A program made the position numbers and the translations under genes. From positions 1,116,001 through 1,180,000 of the forward strand of contig OZ244200.1 of the NCBI GenBank assembly GCA_965216845.1: a stretch of DNA of 64,000 nucleotides. Direction: 5' to 3'. Below, piece after piece: positions 57,702 through 64,000 of this stretch (positions within the stretch are counted from its first letter, which is position 1; every line of letters starts with the position of its first letter). A model generated the notes under the pieces. It saw only the letters and a list, made by a program, of their open reading frames with translations, was not told the origin of the DNA and ran no database searches. This DNA comes from Panacagrimonas sp965216845. GTDB lineage: Bacteria; Pseudomonadota; Gammaproteobacteria; Nevskiales; Nevskiaceae.

Positions 57702-59362
57702 GCCAGTTTCTTGTGCCGTGCGCGGCGATTCACGCCCGGTTCGGCGCCCACGCGGCGACGGAAGTCGTCTTCGTATTCGCGGTAGTTGCCCTCCATGAAG
57801 ACGATTTCGCCGGAGTCCTCGAACGCCAGGATGTGGGTGGCGATGCGGTCCAGGAACCAGCGATCATGCGAGATCACCATGGCGCAGCCGGCGAAGTCGA
57901 GCAGGGCGTTTTCCAGCGCGCGCAGGGTTTCCACGTCCAGATCGTTGGTCGGTTCGTCCAGCAACAGCAGATTGCCACCGGACAGCAGCAGTTTGGCCAG
58001 ATGTACGCGGTTGCGCTCACCGCCGGACAAATCCTTCACGCGTTTTTGCTGCGACTCGCCCTTGAAGTTGAAGCGGCCGATGTAGGCACGGCTGGGCATC
58101 TCGAAGGAGCCGGCGCGGATGATGTCATTGCCGCCGGAAATCTCCTCGAACACGCTCTTGTCGCCGTCCAGGCTGTCGCGGCTTTGATCCACATAGGCCA
58201 ACTGTACGGTCTCGCCAATGCGGATTTCGCCCGCGTCCGGCTGCTCCTGACCGGTCAGCATGCGGAACAGGGTGGTTTTGCCGCGGCCGTTGGCGCCGAT
58301 GATGCCAACGATGGCGCCACGCGGCACCGAAAAGCTCAGGTCCTGATACAGCCAGCGATCATCGTATTGCTTGCCCACGCCCTGCACTTCGATCACCAGA
58401 TCGCCCAGGCGCGGGCCGGGCGGGATATAGATCTCGCGGGTCTCGGCGCGCTTCTGGAACTCCTGCGACGCCAATTCCTCATAGGCCTTGACGCGCGCCT
58501 TGGACTTGGTCTGGCGACCCTTGGGGTTTTTGCGCACCCATTCCAGCTCTTCCTTCATTGCCTTGGTGTGGGCGTCCTCGGTTTTCTGTTCCTGCTCCAG
58601 ACGTTTTTCCTTCTGCTCCAGCCAGGTCGAATAATTGCCCTGCCAGGGGATGCCGTGACCGCGATCCAGCTCCAGAATCCAGCCGGCGACGTTGTCCAGG
58701 AAATAGCGATCATGGGTGACCGCGATGATGGTGCCGGGGAAGTCCTTGAGGAATTTTTCCAGCCAGGCGACGGATTCGGCGTCCAGGTGGTTGGTCGGTT
58801 CGTCCAGCAGCAGCATGTCCGGTTTGGACAACAGCAGCCGGCACAGTGCGACGCGCCGGCGTTCGCCGCCGGAAAGGCGGGAAACGTCGGCATCCCAGGG
58901 CGGCAGATTCAGCGCTTCGGCCGCCTTGTCCAGAATCACATCCGTGTTTTCCGCATCGGCGGCGGCGATTTGGGCTTCGAGCTGCGCCTGCTTTTCCGCC
59001 AGCTTGTCGAAGTCTGCGCCATCCTCGGCGTAGGCGGCGTACACCGCCTCCAGCTCGGACTTGAGCGCCATGATTTCTTCCAGCGCCTCTTCCACATTGC
59101 CGCGCACATCCTTGTTCGGATCCAGCTGTGGTTCCTGCGGCAGATAACCCATCTTGAGACCGGGTTGCGGTCTTGCTTCGCCGTGAAATTCGCTATCCAC
59201 GCCGGCCATGATGCGCAGCAAGGTGGATTTGCCGGCGCCGTTGTAGCCCAGCACGCCAATCTTGGCGCCGGGAAAGAAAGACAGGGAGATGTCGCGCAGA
59301 ATCTGCTTGCGGGGCGGGACGGTTTTGCCCACCTTGTTCATGGTGTAGACGTACTGAGCCAT
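57698..59362 (-). CDS. ettA: energy-dependent translational throttle protein EttA
   Basis: A 554-residue ABC-F protein with two ATP-binding domains (GYNGAGKSTLLR and GANGRGKTTLFR, signatures LSGGERRRVALCRLL and LSGGERNRVHLAKLL) joined by the P-site tRNA-interaction motif linker (about 240-290) and an arm insertion (about 95-140). It begins MAQYVYTMNKVGKTVPP, typical of EttA. EttA binds the ribosomal E site and gates translation by ATP level. It precedes the DUF815 gene. Confidence 0.95.
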   Translation of the reverse strand: MAQYVYTMNKVGKTVPPRKQILRDISLSFFPGAKIGVLGYNGAGKSTLLRIMAGVDSEFHGEARPQPGLKMGYLPQEPQLDPNKDVRGNVEEALEEIMALKSELEAVYAAYAEDGADFDKLAEKQAQLEAQIAAADAENTDVILDKAAEALNLPPWDADVSRLSGGERRRVALCRLLLSKPDMLLLDEPTNHLDAESVAWLEKFLKDFPGTIIAVTHDRYFLDNVAGWILELDRGHGIPWQGNYSTWLEQKEKRLEQEQKTEDAHTKAMKEELEWVRKNPKGRQTKSKARVKAYEELASQEFQKRAETREIYIPPGPRLGDLVIEVQGVGKQYDDRWLYQDLSFSVPRGAIVGIIGANGRGKTTLFRMLTGQEQPDAGEIRIGETVQLAYVDQSRDSLDGDKSVFEEISGGNDIIRAGSFEMPSRAYIGRFNFKGESQQKRVKDLSGGERNRVHLAKLLLSGGNLLLLDEPTNDLDVETLRALENALLDFAGCAMVISHDRWFLDRIATHILAFEDSGEIVFMEGNYREYEDDFRRRVGAEPGVNRRARHKKLA

Positions 59363-59457
59363 CGTTTCGTTTCGCCAGCCGAGCTTGGAAAGGGCGCAGA
59401 TTGTAGCGCCCGCGTGCAGCAGTCCATAATTGCGATTCGCTTGGCGCCGGAGGCCCC

Positions 59458-59949
59458 ATGCGCCACCTGAGCCTGTTGCTGCTGATGCTTGCCACGCTGC
59501 CGGCGGCGGCGGATGTGTATCGCTGCATGGTGGACGGCAAAACGGTTTTTACCGACCGGCCTTGCGACTCGCAGGCCGCGCCGCATGCCTTGCAGCCCAG
59601 CACCGTGGTTGCGCCGGACAACAACAAGGGCCTGGCCAAACAGCACGATCAACGCTTGCAAGAGCAACTCAAGGCGCGCGACCAAGCGGATCGTGAATGG
59701 CTGGAACAACACCGGGCGGACAAAGTCGAGGCGCAGCGTTTGCGAAAAGCGCTGGTGGAGGATCGCGTCATCAGCGGCATGACGCCGCAGCAGGTGCGAC
59801 GCGTGCTGGGCTATCCGGAACAGGTGCGCCGCAGCACCAACAACAAAGGTGTGGTGACGGAGCGGTGGACCTATCGCAATGGCAAATCCAAGCGCCACAT
59901 CAGGTTCGCCGACGGCGTGGTGATTCGGGCTGGCGGTCGAACCCGGTAG
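59458..59949 (+). CDS. exported DUF4124-type protein
   Basis: A 163-residue protein with a signal peptide (LLLLMLATLPAAA), a DUF4124-type N-terminal region with VYRCMVDGKTVFTDRPC, a charged helix (about 60-100) and a C-terminal strand-rich part (MTPQQVRRVLGYPEQV, VVTERWTYRNG) like SmpA/DUF2845-type domains. Function unknown; probably periplasmic. The GGAGG before the ATG supports the start. It is divergent from ettA. Confidence 0.8.
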   Translation: MRHLSLLLLMLATLPAAADVYRCMVDGKTVFTDRPCDSQAAPHALQPSTVVAPDNNKGLAKQHDQRLQEQLKARDQADREWLEQHRADKVEAQRLRKALVEDRVISGMTPQQVRRVLGYPEQVRRSTNNKGVVTERWTYRNGKSKRHIRFADGVVIRAGGRTR

Positions 59950-60026
59950 CACCGAACAGGCCGGCCCCTTGAAAAACGGCACGCCGCCACCAAGCTGGGA
60001 GCATTGACTGACGCCTTGGATTCACC

Positions 60027-60377
60027 ATGCCGCTTTACGAATATCACTGCACCGCCTGCGACGTCGTTTCCGAAATCAGCCACCGGATTTCCGCGCCGCC
60101 CGCCACCGATTGCCCGCAATGCGGTGAGGCCAAGCTGGTCAAGCAGATTTCCGCCGCCGGCTTTCGGCTCAAGGGCGATGGCTGGTATGAAACCGACTTC
60201 AAGTCCGGCAACAAGCGCAATCTGGCCGGCGATGGTGGCGACGGCAAGCCCCAATCCAAATCAGACGGCAGCGCAAGCGCCAAGGCCGATGGCAGCGCCG
60301 GCGACAAGTCGCAAAGCAAACCGGCGCCCCCCAAGCCCGCCGTGAGCAAGCCATCGGGGGCCTCCAGCGCGACGTAA
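60027..60377 (+). CDS. FmdB-family zinc ribbon protein
   Basis: A 116-residue protein with a zinc ribbon of the FmdB type: MPLYEYHCTAC at the start and DCPQCGEAKLVKQIS later, giving two CxxC pairs (about residues 8 and 11, 29 and 32). The C-terminal half is a low-complexity Ser/Gly/Lys/Pro tail. FmdB proteins are putative regulators with unclear roles. The gene precedes aspS by 87 bases, a common pairing in gammaproteobacteria. Confidence 0.9.
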   Translation: MPLYEYHCTACDVVSEISHRISAPPATDCPQCGEAKLVKQISAAGFRLKGDGWYETDFKSGNKRNLAGDGGDGKPQSKSDGSASAKADGSAGDKSQSKPAPPKPAVSKPSGASSAT

Positions 60378-60464
60378 CTGGAACCATCAGCGGCATGGTC
60401 GCTGCACCCGGACAGGCGCACGCGCTTACAATGTGCGACTTTTCCTGATTCCAAGCGTAATTAC

Positions 60465-62258
60465 ATGATGCGCTCTCATTACTGCGGCGAGGTCACCGAA
60501 GACCTCACCGGCGGCGAAGTCACCGTTTGCGGCTGGGTCCATCGGCGGCGCGATCACGGCGGCGTGATTTTCATTGATTTGCGGGACCGGCAAGGCATTC
60601 TGCAATGCGTGTTCGACCCGGATACGCAGGACGCCTTTGAACTGGCGGACCGCTTCCGTTCCGAGTACGTGGTGCGCATTGTCGGCAAGGTGCGTCCGCG
60701 CCCTGCGGGCACGGAAAACCCCAACATGCGCACCGGCAAGATCGAGGTGCTGGCCAAATCCGCCGAGCTGCTGAACAAGGCCGAAACGCCGCCGTTTCAT
60801 CTGGACGATGACAACGTGGGTGAGGACACGCGGCTGCGTTATCGCTATGTCGATCTGCGCCGGCCGGAACTGCAGGCCAACATGCGCTTGCGCCACCGGG
60901 TGATCAGTCAGATTCGTCAATACATGGACGAACAGGGCTTTCTGGACGTTGAAACGCCCATTCTCACCAAAGCCACGCCGGAGGGCGCACGTGATTATCT
61001 GGTGCCTTCACGCACTCATCCGGGCCGCTTCTTCGCCTTGCCGCAATCGCCGCAGATCTTCAAGCAGCTGCTGATGATGGGCGGGCTGGACCGCTACTAC
61101 CAGATCGCGCGTTGCTTTCGCGATGAGGATTTGCGCGCCGACCGGCAACCCGAGTTCACCCAGCTGGATGTGGAGACTTCCTTTTTGGCGATGTCCGACA
61201 TCATGGACCTCACCGAAGGGCTGCTGAAAAGTCTGTTCCAGCGTGTTCTCGGCGTGGACCTGGGCACGCTGCCGCATCTGAGTTATGCCGAAGCCATGCA
61301 GCGCTATGGTTCGGACAAGCCGGACCTGCGCGTGCCGCTTCAGCTGTTGGAGATCAAGGATCTGGTGGCGGACTCGGCGTTCAAGGTGTTTGCCAATCCG
61401 GCCAGGGATCCGGCCTGTCGCGTGGCGGTGCTGTGCGTGCCCGGCGGCGGCGAGAAACTTTCGCGCTCGCAGATCGACGGCTACACCAAGTTCGTTGCTC
61501 AGTACGGCGCCCGCGGACTGGCCTGGATTCGCGTCAACGACGTCAGCGCCGGGCGCGAGGGGCTGCAATCGCCCATCGTCAAGAATCTGTCGGACGACGC
61601 CCTGAGCGGCATTCTGCAACGCACCGGCGCCAAAAATGGCGATCTGTTGTTCTTTGGCGCCGACAAGTTCAACGTGGTTTGTGATGCGCTGGGCGCCTTG
61701 CGCTTGCGTGTGGCTGAGGACCTGGACCTGATCCAAGAAGGCTGGAAAGCGCTGTGGGTGGTGGACTGGCCGATGTTTGAATACGACGACAAGGAAGGCC
61801 GCTGGATTTCTCCGCACCATCCGTTCACCGCGCCGAAACAGTTTGACGCCGAGGCGATCCGCGCCAATCCGGGCGAAATCGTTTCGCAGGGCTATGACGT
61901 GGTCTTGAACGGTGTCGAGCTGGGCGGCGGATCGGTGCGTATTCATCAGCAAGATGTGCAGCAGGCGGTGTTTGATCTGCTGGGGATCGGCGCCGATGAG
62001 CAGCGCGAGAAGTTCGGGTTTCTGCTGGACGCCTTGTCTTACGGCGCACCGCCGCACGGTGGCATCGCACTGGGCATTGATCGGCTGATCATGCTGATGG
62101 CCGGCGCTTCCTCGATTCGCGAAGTGATCGCTTTCCCCAAGACGCAAACGGCGGCGGACCCGATGACCGATGCGCCCGGGGTGGTGGACACCAAGAACTT
62201 GCGCGAGTTGTCGATTCGCGCCATTGCGCCCAAAAACGAACCAAGTTCTGAGGCCTAG
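60465..62258 (+). CDS. aspS: aspartyl-tRNA synthetase
   Basis: A 597-residue bacterial-type AspRS. It has an N-terminal OB-fold anticodon-binding domain (CGWVHRRRDHGGVIFIDLRD), class II motif 2 (CFRDEDLRADRQPEFTQ), the bacterial GAD insertion (about 280-420), and motif 3 (GIALGIDRLIML). It charges tRNA-Asp, one of which is encoded at 15356. The tRNA-Asp-only or nondiscriminating type cannot be read here. Two adjacent ATGs at 60465 and 60468 are both possible starts. Confidence 0.96.
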   Translation: MMRSHYCGEVTEDLTGGEVTVCGWVHRRRDHGGVIFIDLRDRQGILQCVFDPDTQDAFELADRFRSEYVVRIVGKVRPRPAGTENPNMRTGKIEVLAKSAELLNKAETPPFHLDDDNVGEDTRLRYRYVDLRRPELQANMRLRHRVISQIRQYMDEQGFLDVETPILTKATPEGARDYLVPSRTHPGRFFALPQSPQIFKQLLMMGGLDRYYQIARCFRDEDLRADRQPEFTQLDVETSFLAMSDIMDLTEGLLKSLFQRVLGVDLGTLPHLSYAEAMQRYGSDKPDLRVPLQLLEIKDLVADSAFKVFANPARDPACRVAVLCVPGGGEKLSRSQIDGYTKFVAQYGARGLAWIRVNDVSAGREGLQSPIVKNLSDDALSGILQRTGAKNGDLLFFGADKFNVVCDALGALRLRVAEDLDLIQEGWKALWVVDWPMFEYDDKEGRWISPHHPFTAPKQFDAEAIRANPGEIVSQGYDVVLNGVELGGGSVRIHQQDVQQAVFDLLGIGADEQREKFGFLLDALSYGAPPHGGIALGIDRLIMLMAGASSIREVIAFPKTQTAADPMTDAPGVVDTKNLRELSIRAIAPKNEPSSEA

Positions 62259-62305
62259 GGTCTGAGCACGAACAACACGGTGATCGCTGGATGGAACAAT
62301 TGATG

Positions 62306-63646
62306 CGAATGATGCGAAAAAGTCGGATTTTGTGGGTATTGACGCTGGGCCTTGGCCTGAGCGCTTGCGGTGGAATCGGTGATGGAACGCGCCCAACGGG
62401 GATTCGCATCGTTCCGTTCAATGCCGATCTGGAAGCGACCGAGACCACCATCTACACCTGCGTGCGCAGCGCGCTGGTATTGGTTGCCGAGTTTTCTGAC
62501 GGCTCGCTGGGGGATTTCACCAGTCGCGCGGTGTGGTCCAGCGACGACCCCGGCATCGTTCGCGTCAGCAATTTCGATGAGCCAGTTGAAGGGACCGAAG
62601 ATCAGTTCTTTGGCTTTGGTTCGCTGACGCCGGTGAGCGTGGGGACCACCATGATCCGCGCCGACTACTTCGGCTTGACCGCTGCCTTCCCGGTGACGGT
62701 GGAAGCGGCGACTGACTTTCGCGTCGAACCCGCCAGCGTCACCCTGGCGCCGCGCTCCATACAAAGTTTCGTTGTCACCGCCAATCTGGGTGGCGTTGAA
62801 ACCGATATTTCCAACGTCATCCGGTTCTCCCTGGCCCAGGAAAATGATGACGTCGTCACGCTGGATGACACCGGCTTCGCCATCGCCAATGCGGTTGGCG
62901 GGCCGCTGGATGTGAACCTGCAGTTCAATGCCCCTTGCGACGTGCAATTGCAAGCCTCGCTGGAGGTGGCGGAAATCCAGGAAGTCGAGATCAGTTACGA
63001 AGAAGGATTCGGTGAGGAGCTGATTATCGGCACCTCGCAGAAAATCCACGCCCTGGGCCGGTTCGCCAACGGCGCCACCCTGAATCTGGACGGCCAGGTG
63101 GTGTTCAACGTCGACGATGGCGACGACGACACCTCCAATGATCCGGTCAGCTTTTCCATTCTGTCCGCGTTTCAGCCGCTGGCAAATGCCGATAACCTGG
63201 GGACGGCGCAGGTGTCGGCGACCTTTGGCGCAATCCCCGAATTTGGCGATGAACCCGCGGTTGAAGGCGTGACCAGCAATACGCTGCCGATCACGGTGGT
63301 GGATGCCACGCTCATCGACTTTGAGATCGCGCCCCTGAATCCGACCGTGGCACCGCTGGACGCCTTGCAGTTCACGGCCCTGGGCAGCTTCGACACCGGC
63401 GTCACCCAAAGCATCACCAACAGCCTGCTGTGGAGCGTGAACGACCCGGAGGTCGCCACCATCGGCAACGGGGTTGGCGCCGTCTCCGGCCAATTCCAGT
63501 CACAGGTGGATCAGGAGGATGTACTGACGGTAACCGCCAGCGCCGCCATCAATGATGTGGAGATCTCGCGCGCAACCACCGTCACCGTTTCCGACGATCC
63601 GCCAGCCAACGAGGGCGAAGAAAACGAGCCTGACCCGGCTAGCTGA
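62306..63646 (+). CDS. Ig-like-domain lipoprotein (second)
   Basis: A protein of about 446 residues with a lipoprotein signal (LGLGLSACGG), followed by several bacterial Ig-like BIG2-type domains (VRVSNFDEPVEG, VWSSDDPGIVRVS, LLWSVNDPEVATIGN). It is similar in design to the lipoprotein at 39108-40712 and probably sits on the outer membrane. I choose the ATG at 62306 (MRMMRKSRIL) over one at 62291, which would add five residues. It overlaps the 3' end of xseA on the other strand by 8 bases. Confidence 0.8.
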   Translation, partial: RMMRKSRILWVLTLGLGLSACGGIGDGTRPTGIRIVPFNADLEATETTIYTCVRSALVLVAEFSDGSLGDFTSRAVWSSDDPGIVRVSNFDEPVEGTEDQFFGFGSLTPVSVGTTMIRADYFGLTAAFPVTVEAATDFRVEPASVTLAPRSIQSFVVTANLGGVETDISNVIRFSLAQENDDVVTLDDTGFAIANAVGGPLDVNLQFNAPCDVQLQASLEVAEIQEVEISYEEGFGEELIIGTSQKIHALGRFANGATLNLDGQVVFNVDDGDDDTSNDPVSFSILSAFQPLANADNLGTAQVSATFGAIPEFGDEPAVEGVTSNTLPITVVDATLIDFEIAPLNPTVAPLDALQFTALGSFDTGVTQSITNSLLWSVNDPEVATIGNGVGAVSGQFQSQVDQEDVLTVTASAAINDVEISRATTVTVSDDPPANEGEENEPDPAS

Positions 63647-64000
63647 TTCTGCGTGCGGTCAGCTTGCCGCGCGCCAGTTGCAACTCGAACGCGGCTTGCT
63701 CGGCCAGATCCTCGGGGCTGTGCAGCACCTGATCGCCCTGACGGGCGATGGCGTAGCCTCGCGCCAGAACCGCTGTCGGGTTAATTGCCGTCAGCAGCGC
63801 CGCGCGACGATCCAGTGCGTGGCGGCGCGCGTCCAGACCTTGCCTTAGCGCCTGTTGCAATCGCGCGGACAAGGCTTTGCGCCGCGCCACCGCCAACGTC
63901 AGCCGGTTTTGCGGCGCCTGAGACAACAGCCGCTGACTCAAGGCATTCAAGGTCAGGCGCCGCTGTTGCAGGCCGCCGGTCCAGGCTTGCGCGAGATCGC
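63639..64000 (-). CDS. xseA: exodeoxyribonuclease VII large subunit, 3' end (partial)
   Basis: The last about 120 codons of an open frame that continues past the window edge. The C-terminal motif LTAINPTAVLARGYAIARQG is characteristic of XseA, preceded by a coiled-coil-like helix with RRKALSARLQQALRQGLD. XseA with XseB degrades single-stranded DNA. No start is present in the window because the gene is truncated by its edge. It is convergent with the Ig-like lipoprotein gene. Confidence 0.88.
   Translation of the reverse strand, partial: DLAQAWTGGLQQRRLTLNALSQRLLSQAPQNRLTLAVARRKALSARLQQALRQGLDARRHALDRRAALLTAINPTAVLARGYAIARQGDQVLHSPEDLAEQAAFELQLARGKLTARRIS

Overview
The window reads as chromosomal DNA of a GC-rich gammaproteobacterium. 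Evidence is the order trigger factor-clpP-clpX-lon-HU-ppiD, the gloB-methyltransferase-rnhA-dnaQ group, fadBA, suhB next to trmJ, fmdB-aspS, and Gammaproteobacteria-type tRNAs. Envelope content (OmpA proteins with thrombospondin-3 repeats, Ig-like lipoproteins, ExbB/ExbD/TonB-TPR cluster) would suit a Nevskiales/Xanthomonadales-like lineage, but that placement is inference. No phage, insertion sequence, integrase, rRNA or CRISPR array was seen; six tRNA genes are present.

Layout. 0.2-6.5 kb: a membrane-anchored class III nucleotidyl cyclase, a DUF445 protein, a secreted CxC/SH3-like protein, a tRNA-Ala/tRNA-Glu pair and a collagen-like lipoprotein. 6.5-8.7 kb: a Fur-box-preceded heme import set hemP-hmuU-hmuV without binding protein or receptor. 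8.7-17.4 kb: tRNA-Leu, then proteostasis genes tig, clpP, clpX, lon, hupB, two tRNAs and ppiD. 17.5-19.6 kb: dicarboxylate/amino-acid symporter and fabI. 19.6-28.6 kb: a tightly coupled nine-gene envelope machine (ExbB, two ExbD, TonB/AgmX-like protein, three TPR proteins, two unknown exported proteins). 28.7-32.5 kb: gloB, methyltransferase, rnhA, dnaQ and an ArsR-methyltransferase fusion. 32.7-37 kb: a phasin and fadBA. 37.4-43.4 kb: two paralogous OmpA/TSP3 proteins flanking an Ig-like lipoprotein. 43.7-47.7 kb: LOG protein, small acidic protein, TIGR04282-type glycosyltransferase, tRNA-Ala(CGC), argD and suhB. 47.7-53.3 kb: trmJ, two unknown genes, cysE, a NifS-like desulfurase, an IscS-IscU-like fusion and iscA. 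53.3-54 kb: a PIN/AbrB toxin-antitoxin pair. 54-56.6 kb: thyA-folA and a minimal Omp85 protein. 56.6-64 kb: acyl-CoA-binding protein, DUF815 ATPase, ettA, DUF4124 protein, fmdB, aspS, a second Ig-like lipoprotein and the 3' end of xseA.

Two systems stand out. First, the locus at 47.7-53.3 kb sits where gammaproteobacteria normally carry iscRSUA-hscBA-fdx, but here iscR, hscA, hscB and fdx are absent, there are two tandem cysteine desulfurases, and the second is fused in frame to a divergent IscU-like domain that keeps three cysteines but not the canonical ACGD or the HC ligand pair. Second, the ExbB/ExbD/ExbD/TonB/TPR cluster at 19.6-28.6 kb contains one ExbD with the essential transmembrane Asp and one in which the same position is Asn, while its ExbB has Val where the classical TM3 Glu lies. 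This predicts an asymmetric proton-driven (or regulated) energy transducer for an unknown envelope process. Lipid use is a further theme: fadBA, a phasin, an acyl-CoA-binding protein and fabI.
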